DNA from: Enterococcus raffinosus
GTDB taxonomy: Bacteria > Bacillota > Bacilli > Lactobacillales > Enterococcaceae
Direction of reading: 5' to 3'
Assembly (NCBI RefSeq): GCF_018917525.1
Contig: NZ_JAHLOS010000010.1
Coordinates: 1 to 64,000, forward strand
DNA length: 64,000 nucleotides
In this document: positions 43,085 to 51,951 of the stretch, in pieces
Layout: each line of letters starts with the position of its first letter
Position numbering within the stretch: position 1 is the first letter of the stretch
The notes under the pieces: model-generated
Databases searched by the model: none
What the model was told of the DNA's origin: nothing
Seen by the model: only the letters and a program-made list of their open reading frames with translations
Program-made: the position numbers and the translations under genes

Positions 43085-44245
43085 TTACCCCTTCATTTCC
43101 AGAAATTTCTGATAATTTTTCTTGATCGCCTGATGCATCCGATTGTCTAATGGAATCTTCGTATAATGAACGATTGCTTCATCAATACCCTGCTCGGCCA
43201 CATACGCTAAAAGTTCAACAGATTGTTCGTCTTCTGGATTGTCAAAAAGGAATGCTGCTGCGATCCCTTCTAATAGGCGTTGATTCTCTAGTCCCAGCTC
43301 TTCGCATTGAACACATGGCCCTACCAAGCGTTCCTCTGGTTGCAGCTTGCGAATCGGCGAGCGAGACACTCGGGTAATCAGATCCTCGATGCCCGGTGTC
43401 TGGTAACGATCCATAATAAAATTGATGTAGTCGATCATATCCTGTTCAGTGAAGCCATATCTTTCCATTAACAAATGTGCGGATTCCCACATCGTCTCGC
43501 GAATCATCTGTACTAGCTCTTCATTATGGAAAACATCCTGGATAATGGAGTAGCCATGGACAAAACCAATATACCCAGCCCATGCATGACCGCAGTTCAC
43601 TATATAAAGCTTCCGTTCGATATATTTTTTCAAATTGGTCGTATAGATAACCTCCTTGATCGGCTTATCTGCTGGATCGACTAATTTTGATTCTTCGATC
43701 ACTAATTCATGATCGCGACCGATGTCGATCGTCTTTTTCCCTTCGTGCTCAGAAGCCAATACCATCCGGTCAACCGCGGTATTAGGAAATGCCGCGATGG
43801 TGTCTAGCCAGCCCTCCACTGATGAATCTAATGCAAGAATCGCTTTACGCAGAATCTCGCTATTGAACATCGCATTCTCACACGCCAAGATGTTTACTCG
43901 ATCATGGCCATGATCCACACGCTTTTTCAATCCTTCAAGAAGAACAGGAGCAATCTTTGGCAAATTTTCAGCCCAGACTGCTGTCGTGATCAAGTCAGTG
44001 GTACTGATTTGATCAATGATCGCTGCTTGATCTTCGATGGAAGATAATGCGTGGATGTGTGTCAGCTGTTTCTTTTTGTACGCCTCATTGATCAGATACA
44101 AATCAAAGGTGTTCGTTTCATTGATTTGGTCAACTAAGCCGCTATCAATATCAACGATCGTTACCTCAAAATCTGATTCATTCAACAGGTCAGCGATAAA
44201 GCCGATCCCGATACTTCCTCCGCCAAAGTGTAATGCTTGTTTCAT
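43085..44245 (-). CDS. Mannitol-1-phosphate 5-dehydrogenase-family enzyme
   Basis: A 386-aa long-chain polyol-phosphate dehydrogenase: FGGGSIGIGFIADLL (NAD site), ACENAMFNSEIL, and the catalytic region KYIERKLYIVNCGHAWAGYIGF. It should oxidise the PTS-imported polyol phosphate. Sequence drift from MtlD and the neighbours (DhaKL, HxlAB) suggest that the substrate is not simply mannitol-1-phosphate; a D-arabitol-phosphate or other hexitol role is possible. Overlaps the EIIA gene by one base. Confidence 0.85.
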   Translation of the reverse strand: MKQALHFGGGSIGIGFIADLLNESDFEVTIVDIDSGLVDQINETNTFDLYLINEAYKKKQLTHIHALSSIEDQAAIIDQISTTDLITTAVWAENLPKIAPVLLEGLKKRVDHGHDRVNILACENAMFNSEILRKAILALDSSVEGWLDTIAAFPNTAVDRMVLASEHEGKKTIDIGRDHELVIEESKLVDPADKPIKEVIYTTNLKKYIERKLYIVNCGHAWAGYIGFVHGYSIIQDVFHNEELVQMIRETMWESAHLLMERYGFTEQDMIDYINFIMDRYQTPGIEDLITRVSRSPIRKLQPEERLVGPCVQCEELGLENQRLLEGIAAAFLFDNPEDEQSVELLAYVAEQGIDEAIVHYTKIPLDNRMHQAIKKNYQKFLEMKG

Positions 44246-44676
44246 TAAACGACGACCTCCTCAAAAATTTTCAAAATCTCTGCTTTAGATGTTGCTTGAC
44301 GAAGAATCTCGACATTTTCCATCTCTGAACAAATCGTCGCAATCTGTCCTAAAATCTCTAGATGCTCATTATTTTTTCCCGCTATACCGAAAACTAAATA
44401 GGCTGTGTTCCCATCAAAATCGACACCTTCTGGAACCTGTAATAACGAGATTCCAGATGAGTGGATTTTTTCTACTGACTTCACTATGCCATGGGGAATA
44501 GCAATATTGTTTCCGATGTATGTCGAGACTTCTTCTTCCCGCGCCAGCATGTCCTGAAGGTAGCTTTCCTCTACATACCCATTTTCAACTAGAATTTTTC
44601 CAGCAGCTAAAATGGCTTCGATTTTATTCTCATAGTATTGATTCAATTGAATATTTTCGTCTTTAAAAATTTTCAT
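44245..44676 (-). CDS. PTS mannitol/fructose-family EIIA component
   Basis: A 143-aa EIIA-2 domain with phospho-His in NNIAIPHGIVKS (about 63) and the family start IQLNQYYENKIEAI. The start at 44676 was chosen by family length; the upstream ATG at 44706 overlaps the regulator. It feeds the EIICB at 46753. Confidence 0.85.
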   Translation of the reverse strand: MKIFKDENIQLNQYYENKIEAILAAGKILVENGYVEESYLQDMLAREEEVSTYIGNNIAIPHGIVKSVEKIHSSGISLLQVPEGVDFDGNTAYLVFGIAGKNNEHLEILGQIATICSEMENVEILRQATSKAEILKIFEEVVV

Positions 44677-44692
44677 CTTCCCATCTCGCAAT

Positions 44693-46684
44693 CTATACAA
44701 TTTCATTCATCTTTACTAAATAGGTTTTCAAATCATTCGCTGATTCGATTTTGCTTAATTCGTAGACATGATCAAAAAAGATCTCTTTGACTTGTCGATA
44801 AAACTTTTGACTGATCTCTGAAAAATCTTCCGTTGTTTCGATCACGACTAAATAATAATTGCCCAACTGCTTGGACGCCTCAGAAATCAACTGGATACGA
44901 TCCGCCGATAAAGCTTTGTTTCTGCGAACAATGAAGTTCACCGTCTGTTCCTGCTGCACCGTTGTTTGAATGCTGTTAGTCAGTTTCGCTTCATCAACGT
45001 CCAATGCAATAGCTAACTGCTTGAGTGCATCTCGCTTTTTCTTGATTTTTGTAGTGAATATTCTTTTTTCGCTGAATTGACAATGATTCATCAGCTCCAA
45101 GATTTTTTGGGTGTAGAACAGCTTCTGGACAAGATGCTGTTCAAAATCCTCGACATTCATCTGCTTTTGCCGCTGGATCGTTTTTAGATCGCTATATTTA
45201 TGATTGTTGATCTTAGTCTGGACTAAAGCCAATTCCTGTTCATTCAGTAAAGGAGAGACCTTTAAGTAGTCTTCCGGCGCCAATGGCAGCGGGATCGTGG
45301 ATAGAACGAGTTCGTAATCATGAACATCTTTATTATGCAGATCAGTTAGCGAAATAATATCTTTTACGTAAACCTCTGGAACTTCGTATTCCAACCGGCT
45401 GGTCAGCATTTTTGATGAGCCCATCCCACTGGAGCACACGATCAACACACGAAAGGCCTTATTAGATAGCTTGTCGATCATCATCACGAAGTACAACACG
45501 AGGAAACACAGCTCATCTTCTGGAAAAAAGTCTTTTCCGAAGACTTCTTCTGCTGCGCGACTGACAATCTCAAAGATGAACAGATAATTTTTCTTGATCT
45601 CATCTTTCATGGGATTTCTGACAAACAGCCCGCTATTGATCCGCGTGACGGCCTTTCTTAAATGCGCAGACAGATCGCGAATTTGTCGTTCATTGCCGTG
45701 AAGCTTCACCCCTAATTGTGCTTCGACATTATTCACCATGGCCTTCACTGAAACGGCGATATCATTATCAAAACGCGGCAGGTCAAACTCATCTGTATGA
45801 TTTCGCTGGAAATATAAGTGAATGATCCACTTCAAGTAATCCAAAAAGGATTCTGGATGACTTTTTTTCGCCAAGATCGTCTTTTGCTTTTCAATCATTC
45901 GTTGATAAAGTTTGTTCCCTGTTTGATCCAGCTCGATGGCGATCGTATCAATCGAATTATTTGGCAGAGCGGTCAGATGACAGATATTGAGCCATAAAGA
46001 GAGTAAAATGACGAGCTCCTGTAAATCATTATCGTCAATATCTGCCTTCAACTCGCCTAACTGCTCGTATGCAAAATGGAGAGGTTCATTTATTTTTTGA
46101 AAACAAATCTTTTTATAAAATGAATCCTTCGATTTCTTTAGTAAAAACCAAGCGATAAATTCCGAAGAAGTCACATGCTTCGTCAAGATATCCAAAGTCA
46201 AGATATGACGATTGATCACATCCGTCTCCAATTTGATCCCTTCGCCTTTTTTAGGGATCACTCGAATCCCCTTTGCAGGTAGATTATCTGTTAAAAAGGC
46301 GATATCCTTCTTGATTGTTGAAAGAGAGACTAATAATTCCGCAGCAATCGCCTGCATCTTGATAAAGTCCTCTTCCAACAATAGGATCAATGTGACGAGA
46401 TCGACCCGTTCTGTCACAGTCAAGATTTGATGAATATTCTGCTTTTGAAAAGCCTGCTTCAGTGCTGAGAGACTCTCAGACTTGCCTTGAATCTCAAAGC
46501 CTTCTGAAGGAATCGTCACCAGTTCCAAATCAAAGGTCTTCAAGGTCGCTTTAATATTTTTTAATTCTCTGTAAACGGTCCGCTCATTGATGTTCAGCTG
46601 ATCACTGATATCCTGTGCTGTATGTTTATTTCTACTATTTAATAAGATCGTTAAGATAGAGCTCTCTTTGGTAGATAAATACAT
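44693..46684 (-). CDS. MtlR-type PRD transcriptional activator
   Basis: A 663-aa protein with N-terminal HTH domains (SSILTILLNSRNKHTAQDISDQLNINERTV form and SLSTIKKDIAFLTDN), PRD1/PRD2 (about 170-400) and an EIIB-like domain with Cys in VLIVCSSGMGSSKMLTS. The C-terminal quarter aligns only loosely with EIIA, and I see no clear phospho-His motif, unlike typical MtlR. It should activate the operon, between EIICB and EIIA. Confidence 0.85.
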   Translation of the reverse strand: MYLSTKESSILTILLNSRNKHTAQDISDQLNINERTVYRELKNIKATLKTFDLELVTIPSEGFEIQGKSESLSALKQAFQKQNIHQILTVTERVDLVTLILLLEEDFIKMQAIAAELLVSLSTIKKDIAFLTDNLPAKGIRVIPKKGEGIKLETDVINRHILTLDILTKHVTSSEFIAWFLLKKSKDSFYKKICFQKINEPLHFAYEQLGELKADIDDNDLQELVILLSLWLNICHLTALPNNSIDTIAIELDQTGNKLYQRMIEKQKTILAKKSHPESFLDYLKWIIHLYFQRNHTDEFDLPRFDNDIAVSVKAMVNNVEAQLGVKLHGNERQIRDLSAHLRKAVTRINSGLFVRNPMKDEIKKNYLFIFEIVSRAAEEVFGKDFFPEDELCFLVLYFVMMIDKLSNKAFRVLIVCSSGMGSSKMLTSRLEYEVPEVYVKDIISLTDLHNKDVHDYELVLSTIPLPLAPEDYLKVSPLLNEQELALVQTKINNHKYSDLKTIQRQKQMNVEDFEQHLVQKLFYTQKILELMNHCQFSEKRIFTTKIKKKRDALKQLAIALDVDEAKLTNSIQTTVQQEQTVNFIVRRNKALSADRIQLISEASKQLGNYYLVVIETTEDFSEISQKFYRQVKEIFFDHVYELSKIESANDLKTYLVKMNEIV

Positions 46685-46752
46685 GTAGATTCCTCCCCCA
46701 TCTATGAATTAGTAGAATTCATCATACTACACTAATCTGAAAGCGGATACAC

Positions 46753-48204
46753 CTATTCGCCATTGTTTTCTCGGATAAACTTTATAAAACGGTCATATTC
46801 ACTATTGTCCAAGAAATTCTTGATCGTCAAAATAGGAACCTGTTTATCACTTGTCAGACCTTTTACCCTCTCTAATAAAATTTCATTAGTAATGATCAAA
46901 TCGGCGTTCTCTGGAATGTTGTCAACTGAAACATTTTTGACTGTTACCTCCAGCATATTTTTACGGGCTTTGGTACTCAACATGGACGCCCCCATCGCAC
47001 TAGATCCCATCCCAGCATCGCAAGCGATGATGACATTCTTGATCATCTTGCCTGTTGTCACAGCAGTCTCAGCTACGATTGGTTCTGGCGCTGCCGTTTC
47101 GAATGCTTCTGTAGTAGATGCACCAGCACCCTCTAAAGCCAACGCTTCTTCAGCCGCAAGATCCTTTTTCAAACTTAGGCGCAAGAAGAAGGCACCGACA
47201 ACAAAGGAAACTAAGACTGCTGACGCATACATCGCGATGTTTACGACAAAGTTTCCTCGCGGCGTCATCATCAGTAAAGCTAAGAAGCTGCCGGGAGAAA
47301 CGGCGCCGACCGTTCCACCACCGAATAATTGACCAATAGCTAAGGCCACCATGTTGCCTGCAATCGGTGCTAAGATCGTGACTGGTTTGATCATGGCATA
47401 AGGAAAGGCTACTTCACCGATCCCGCCTAAGAATTGGATGAGCATAGAGGCTGGTGCCGATTTTTTTGCCATCCCTGTACCAAACATTGAAAAAGCGATC
47501 AGCAATCCAACCCAAGCGCCGCCATTTGCTTCAACTAAGAATAAGAGCGATTTGCCTGTTTCTAGTACTTGCTGGGTCCCCAATGGAATCATGATCCCAT
47601 GGTTGACAGCGTTGTTTAAGAAAAGAACTTGTGCCGGCTGAACAAAGATACTGGTCAATGGAATCAAGTTACGCGCCATCAACCAATCGACTCCTCCTGA
47701 AATGAAGGATAGAATAACTGCAAAGATCGGCTCGACTGCCACAAATCCAATAAGTGCTATCGCAAACCCAAGAAATCCTAATGAGAAGTTGTCCACCAGC
47801 ATTTCTAACCCCGGCTTTACTTTTCCCTTAAATAATCCGTCAATCTTCTTCATCAGAATCGCACCGATCGGCCCCATGATCATACCGCCGATCAACATTG
47901 TGATATCCGCTCCGACAACTACCCCCATAGTTGCCAACGCGCCGATTGCTCCGCCTCTTTTACCGTAAACGTTGTATCCGCCAGTATATCCAATCAAGAC
48001 AGGTAATAAATAATTCAAAATCGGCGGAACCAGTTCATTTAAGTGTTCATTCGGCGTCCATCCAGTCGGGATGAAGAACGCTGCCATCAAACCCCAAGCA
48101 ATAAATACGCCGATATTCGGCATCACCATCGAACTTAAAAATCCACCCATACGCTGAATCTTCGCTCTCCAGCTATTTGCATTTGCAGGTTGCTGAAATT
48201 CCAT
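46753..48204 (-). CDS. PTS mannitol-family EIICB permease
   Basis: A 483-aa mannitol-type permease. EIIC at about 1-345 (RMGGFLSSMVMPNIGVFIAWG, NNAVNHGIMIPLG, GGIGEVAFPYAMIKP), an Ala/Glu linker and EIIB (about 385-483) with phospho-Cys in IACDAGMGSSAMGASML. It imports a polyol with phosphorylation. First gene of the operon; ribosome site GGAGGAAA. Confidence 0.92.
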   Translation of the reverse strand: MEFQQPANANSWRAKIQRMGGFLSSMVMPNIGVFIAWGLMAAFFIPTGWTPNEHLNELVPPILNYLLPVLIGYTGGYNVYGKRGGAIGALATMGVVVGADITMLIGGMIMGPIGAILMKKIDGLFKGKVKPGLEMLVDNFSLGFLGFAIALIGFVAVEPIFAVILSFISGGVDWLMARNLIPLTSIFVQPAQVLFLNNAVNHGIMIPLGTQQVLETGKSLLFLVEANGGAWVGLLIAFSMFGTGMAKKSAPASMLIQFLGGIGEVAFPYAMIKPVTILAPIAGNMVALAIGQLFGGGTVGAVSPGSFLALLMMTPRGNFVVNIAMYASAVLVSFVVGAFFLRLSLKKDLAAEEALALEGAGASTTEAFETAAPEPIVAETAVTTGKMIKNVIIACDAGMGSSAMGASMLSTKARKNMLEVTVKNVSVDNIPENADLIITNEILLERVKGLTSDKQVPILTIKNFLDNSEYDRFIKFIRENNGE

Positions 48205-48234
48205 TTTCTTTTCCTCCTTAAGAATATTCGTTTT

Positions 48235-48248
48235 AGAAAGCGCCTTCT
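48235..48248. promoter_or_regulatory. cre-like palindrome upstream of the EIICB gene
   Basis: AGAAAGCGCCTTCT is near-palindromic and matches 11 of 14 cre positions. It lies about 30-45 bp before the EIICB start and just downstream of a TATAAT at about 48256-48261 (minus strand), so it could mediate catabolite repression. Confidence 0.4.
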
Positions 48249-48391
48249 GACACTAATTATAGGGGGCGTTTTTCAGAAAAGCTATCGTTTGAAAGGACAC
48301 CTTTGTCAGTCTTCCTCTGTCAAAAATACTCTTGTGAGACTTTTCAGCATTCTTTAGACTTTAAGTACTAATAGTTATTGGAGGGAAATGT

Positions 48392-48949
48392 ATGTCTGTA
48401 AAAAAACACACACAGAAAATAATTGAGGAATTGTCATTCTTTGTCGATTACGAGAACGATGAGGAGCTAGATCAATTAGTAGAAGCAATCTTGGCTGCCA
48501 AAAAGATTTTTCTTTCTGGAGCTGGCCGGTCAGGTGTCGCTATCAAAGGATTCACGAACCGTTTGCTTCATTTAGGCTTAACGGTCAGTCTTGTGGGTGA
48601 GATCAGTTGCCCGAGAACAGCTAAGGGGGATTTGTTGATTCTCGGTTCTGGTTCTGGTACCACACCGAGTTTGGTAGCCTTAGCTAAAAAGGCCAAGAAA
48701 AACGGGGTGACACTTGCTTTGCTTACGATGGATAAAGAATCTGAAATAGCCAAGCTAGCCGATGTCGTTGTCGGACTTCCCGGCGTATCGCCGAAACTAA
48801 AAGAAAATAATCTCACCTCGATTCAACCGATGGGTTCTGCCTTTGAACAAATCAGTTTTCTAACCTACGACGGGATCATCCTAGAATTAATGGAAAGGAT
48901 GGGAGAAACTGGAGAGAGTATGCTGGAAAGACATACCGATATGGAGTAA
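48392..48949 (+). CDS. 6-phospho-3-hexuloisomerase-like SIS protein (second copy)
   Basis: A 185-aa HxlB-family SIS protein: IFLSGAGRSGVAIKGFTNRLLHLG, ILGSGSGTTPS, SIQPMGSAFEQI and a RHTDME end. It is divergent from the PTS operon and paralogous to 40204-40764, sharing most motif residues but with a different spacer region. Ribosome site TTGGAGGGAA. It might act on a different keto-sugar phosphate or be made under separate control. Confidence 0.85.
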   Translation: MSVKKHTQKIIEELSFFVDYENDEELDQLVEAILAAKKIFLSGAGRSGVAIKGFTNRLLHLGLTVSLVGEISCPRTAKGDLLILGSGSGTTPSLVALAKKAKKNGVTLALLTMDKESEIAKLADVVVGLPGVSPKLKENNLTSIQPMGSAFEQISFLTYDGIILELMERMGETGESMLERHTDME

Positions 48950-48955
48950 AAAAAA

Positions 48956-48989
48956 ATGCGGAATTGCTCTAGGTTAGCTAATTCCGCAT
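48956..48989. terminator. Terminator between convergent genes
   Basis: ATGCGGAATT/AATTCCGCAT 10-bp stem. The T-run is on the minus strand (A9 on plus), so it is strongest for minus-strand transcription. The rest of the gap to 49268 shows no ORF, repeat or promoter that I can support. Confidence 0.65.
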
Positions 48990-49268
48990 CATCATTATTC
49001 GAACATATATTTTGCAAATCTAAATCGTTAAAAATCTCACTTCCTTAATTTCCTAGTCAGCAAAAGTCCTTACTCATAGCTGTTTCAAATTTTTATACTA
49101 GGCTATATTCAAGCAAAAATAAACTTTTCTTTTGCACCTTTTTTACTTCCTTTAGGCACACTTCTTCCTCAACGACTCAGAGGTAATACAATCCAGCCTT
49201 GCAAACGATAACTAAAATCTCTGAGGCTATAACAAATAAACCTTAATAAAAGGATGTAAAAATTACTT

Positions 49269-50339
49269 CTAGATCTTACCAAATCTCTTCAGTAATGCCC
49301 GTTCCCGCTTCGTATAATTGTTTTTGGATGCGGTTTTTGATTTGGGTGGTTTTTCGTCAGGTGTATCAATCATGGTACCGGCAGCCACTAAAGTCCGTTC
49401 GTCCTCATCTTTTGAAGATGTAGATTTGGATGTTTTCTTTGCTTTATCAGAAATATCCGGAACAATTCGATCATTTAGATTCGTTCTCTGTGAGATTAGG
49501 TTATTATAGGGCAACATGTCAAAATCTTCATCACTTACCTCACCGAGTTCCGCTTCACGCATAATCGCTTCTGCTTCCTTCAGCAAGCTTTTGATCAGCG
49601 TAATCAGCTGATCCTTGTTCAGCAAATGAAGGTCGTAGCCCTTCAATAGATCTGACTCTTCATCTGTAACCGCTTTTATTTTTTGGGTTTCAACAACAAC
49701 TTCTTTTGCTTCTTGCTCTTTCGGTGCTCGCGAACTGTAAAGCGTAGTGGTCCCTTGGCATTCGCAATCCAAGAATTTTGCAAATTGGCGTATATCTCCC
49801 TTTTTAAAAATTGTCATTTTTGTCAAAATGCCAAGAATGCGCTTCGTCTCATCAAGAGTCTTGCTTGGATCAACGTCTCTTAATTTCCAGACATGCTTCT
49901 TCCCACTTTCATCTTCAAAGTAAGAGATAAGAGTATAGTTATCATATTTTTCAGTAATTTCAGCTGTCCCTTTATTTTTCAAGTAGCTCTCATAGATCCG
50001 GATCTTTTTGGTCGCTTTATAATAGTTTGTTTCAGTTTTAAATAAACGTTTAATAACAGTCAGCCATTCAGATTCTTCCACATAATCCTTTAAGAATGGA
50101 CAAAACTTTTTAAGCGTTTCACTCGGCTCAGCATGGAAAAGCAGCTGTCGAACAAGGTCTTGGCACGGTAGTGAAAAATCGCTAACTACTAATGCATTTC
50201 TTAAAATGATCGCGATAATGTATTCAATGACTAGATCTACATTTCCAGTCTCATCCCAGAATTTATACACTTTCTTCTCTAGGTTTTCCTTTTTCTTGAC
50301 TGTAAAGAGTTGTCTTCTTGTCAGCTGCTTTATTTCCAT
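49269..50339 (-). CDS. Hypothetical protein, unknown family
   Basis: 356 aa, no signal peptide or TM helix. Residues 1-210 look globular and mixed alpha/beta (LVRQLLFHAEPSETLKKFCPF, YDNYTLISYFEDESGKKHVW). Residues 215-290 contain a helical acidic part (QLITLIKSLLKEAEAIMREAEL). The last 60 residues are Ser/Thr/Lys-rich and probably disordered, ending in basic YTKRERALLKRFGKI. I do not recognise it. Own ribosome site GGAAAGGAAG. Confidence 0.7.
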   Translation of the reverse strand: MEIKQLTRRQLFTVKKKENLEKKVYKFWDETGNVDLVIEYIIAIILRNALVVSDFSLPCQDLVRQLLFHAEPSETLKKFCPFLKDYVEESEWLTVIKRLFKTETNYYKATKKIRIYESYLKNKGTAEITEKYDNYTLISYFEDESGKKHVWKLRDVDPSKTLDETKRILGILTKMTIFKKGDIRQFAKFLDCECQGTTTLYSSRAPKEQEAKEVVVETQKIKAVTDEESDLLKGYDLHLLNKDQLITLIKSLLKEAEAIMREAELGEVSDEDFDMLPYNNLISQRTNLNDRIVPDISDKAKKTSKSTSSKDEDERTLVAAGTMIDTPDEKPPKSKTASKNNYTKRERALLKRFGKI

Positions 50340-50724
50340 GTACTTCGCTTCCTTTCCACTTGCCGAATTTACGTTTTTTATTTAGTTCTATTATTAATTA
50401 AAATGAAGAAAAGTGGAAATCCAGCTTGTTTTGACGAAGAAACATTATTAGTAAATTTTCATTCTTATTTAAGTCACTTTATTGGAATCTCTAAAACAGA
50501 AAACAAGAGTTGCTAAATATTTTTCAAATAAATCAATGTAGAATCAGTAAAAAAAGTTTCAAGTGAATGATAAAATATGAAAAATCGAACTGAAAATTAT
50601 TAATTTTTGAACACTATTCTTTTTCTTAAATTTTTATATCAAAGCTGAATTCTCATGCATTTTAGGCTTCTCTAAACTATAGAATTACCTGAGGATATTC
50701 GCTATTTCTAACCCAAAATAACCG
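50340..50724. other. Gene-free A/T-rich intergenic stretch
   Basis: Between the start of the 356-aa gene and the terminator at 50725. It should hold the promoter of the 356-aa gene, but I see no clear -35/-10 pair. A 37-codon ORF (50403-50516, plus) has no ribosome site and is not supported. Confidence 0.5.
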
Positions 50725-50755
50725 AAAAAAAACCGTCGCGAGTTACACGACGATT
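50725..50755 (-). terminator. Terminator of the small exported-protein operon
   Basis: AACCGTCG/CGACGATT stem (one mismatch) followed by T8 on the minus strand, directly after the 45-aa peptide gene. Confidence 0.75.
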
Positions 50756-50759
50756 CTTC

Positions 50760-50897
50760 TCATAGTGATCTGTCAATTAAAATATAGAGCAGTGTTGCTA
50801 GAACCAGAATAATTCTGATATGGATACTGACTCTAAAAATGAAGGAAACCAATAGCAATCCTAAACAGCAGGCTATGATGAATGATCGTTTTCTCAT
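50760..50897 (-). CDS. 45-aa small membrane protein
   Basis: A short ORF below common length cut-offs. It starts with MRKRSF and holds two hydrophobic stretches (IIACCLGLLLVSFIF and IILVLATLLYILI), so a small membrane protein is likely. Its ATG overlaps the TGA of the 78-aa exported protein as ATGA, which indicates translational coupling. It is followed at once by a terminator. Function unknown; immunity or accessory peptide for the neighbouring exported protein is a guess. Confidence 0.6.
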   Translation of the reverse strand: MRKRSFIIACCLGLLLVSFIFRVSIHIRIILVLATLLYILIDRSL

Positions 50898-51130
50898 AAA
50901 TAAACGCCAATATACCCGCCGCCAATGGCCTTATAATAATCGATTCTTTTCTTTCCGCGATAGGTTTTTGGCGGAACATTTTTGAACCATTGTTTTAATG
51001 TTAATGTCCTAGCTCCGATATTTCCTGTTTGAGTGTCAAAGCTCACGAGCTCATTTTCCGCACCAAGTGCCGATACTGGCGTTGTTGCCAATACTGTTAA
51101 TAAAAAGACTGCTACCATTTTTTTCTTCAT
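50894..51130 (-). CDS. Small exported protein (78 aa precursor)
   Basis: A signal peptide (MKKKMVAVFLLTVLATTPVSALGA, in short a K3 start, hydrophobic core and ALGA cleavage site) is followed by about 54 residues. These include KQWFKNVPPKTYRGKKRIDYY and a Gly/aromatic end GGGYIGVYL. No Cys, so not a lantibiotic or disulfide bacteriocin. The ribosome site AGGAGG is strong. It lies 75 bp downstream of the LytTR response regulator, with its own TATAAT, and is a likely target or signal of that system. Confidence 0.7.
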   Translation of the reverse strand: MKKKMVAVFLLTVLATTPVSALGAENELVSFDTQTGNIGARTLTLKQWFKNVPPKTYRGKKRIDYYKAIGGGYIGVYL

Positions 51131-51156
51131 AATCGCTCAACCTCCTATTACTTCAA

Positions 51157-51194
51157 ATTATAAAGGCTGAGGAGTGATTTGTTCGAAATTTGTC
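51157..51194 (-). promoter_or_regulatory. Promoter of the exported-protein operon with direct repeats
   Basis: -10 TATAAT (51157-51162) with no good -35. In its place are two direct repeats on the plus strand, ATTTGTTC (51177-51184) and ATTTGTC (51188-51194), 11 bp apart. This fits binding of an activator such as the adjacent LytTR regulator. Confidence 0.45.
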
Positions 51195-51205
51195 ATAAAC
51201 GCTCA

Positions 51206-51949
51206 TTATTTTGTCTTAATCGCTGTTTCAAGCTGTTTAATTAGCCGAATAGAAAGTAAACATTTCTCCCCATTTACCATAATGACCTCTCTTTTTTTCT
51301 TATCGATCAGCTGTATATTCTTATAATTGATCACATACGATTTATGGATTCGAACAAGTAGTGGCGATAACTCTGGAACATCATTTATTTTCCCATAAAA
51401 TTCTAACGTGCTATTGGCTAAGTGGAGAATCAGTTTGTGAGGCGTTGGTGCTGTTTCAAAAAATATCACCTGCTGCAGATCAAATACTCGAATTTGATTG
51501 CCAATTTTGAGCTGGATGAAATCATCAGCCTTTTGTGCTTCTTTTTGATAATGTCGCTGAGCCTGATTTAACGCCTCTTGAATTCGCTCCCGTACAGCAG
51601 TGATCTCAGCTTCTTTTAAAATATAGTCCATAGCCTCGACTTTATATTTGAAAGTTAGCGCCAACAGCTCATCATGAGTGGTGATAAAGACGATTTTACC
51701 GTGTAAATCCTTTTCCCTGATTTTTGCACCTAATTGAATCCCATTCATATCACACTGCAAATCAACATCCAAAAAATAAATCCCTCTGCAATCCGGATGT
51801 TGCTCTAAATAATCAAGAATATGTTCCGGTGTATCTGTACTAACTTTGATCTCCATGTCCAGCTCTTCGATCAGCAAATACTTTCTAATATAGGATTCAA
51901 TTTGATTTCGTTGAGCCTCATTGTCTTCACAAATAAAAATTCCTAACAC
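51206..51949 (-). CDS. LytTR-family response regulator (AgrA/ComE-like)
   Basis: A 247-aa protein. Receiver domain 1-125 (IFICEDNEAQRNQIESYI, phospho-Asp in IYFLDVDLQCDMNG) and LytTR DNA-binding domain 145-245 (LQQVIFFETAPTPHKLILH, LVRIHKSYVINYKNIQLID). Such regulators drive peptide-controlled genes. 2 nt after the kinase gene. Confidence 0.9.
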   Translation of the reverse strand: MLGIFICEDNEAQRNQIESYIRKYLLIEELDMEIKVSTDTPEHILDYLEQHPDCRGIYFLDVDLQCDMNGIQLGAKIREKDLHGKIVFITTHDELLALTFKYKVEAMDYILKEAEITAVRERIQEALNQAQRHYQKEAQKADDFIQLKIGNQIRVFDLQQVIFFETAPTPHKLILHLANSTLEFYGKINDVPELSPLLVRIHKSYVINYKNIQLIDKKKREVIMVNGEKCLLSIRLIKQLETAIKTK

Positions 51950-51951
51950 AC

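Noticed and set aside
46763-47332. 189-aa plus-strand ORF opposite the EIICB gene
   Set aside because: Antisense shadow of a clear PTS permease; no start signal or recognisable domain.
50403-50516. 37-codon ORF on the plus strand (MKKSGNPACF start)
   Set aside because: No ribosome site, A/T-rich surroundings and no family resemblance; most likely chance.
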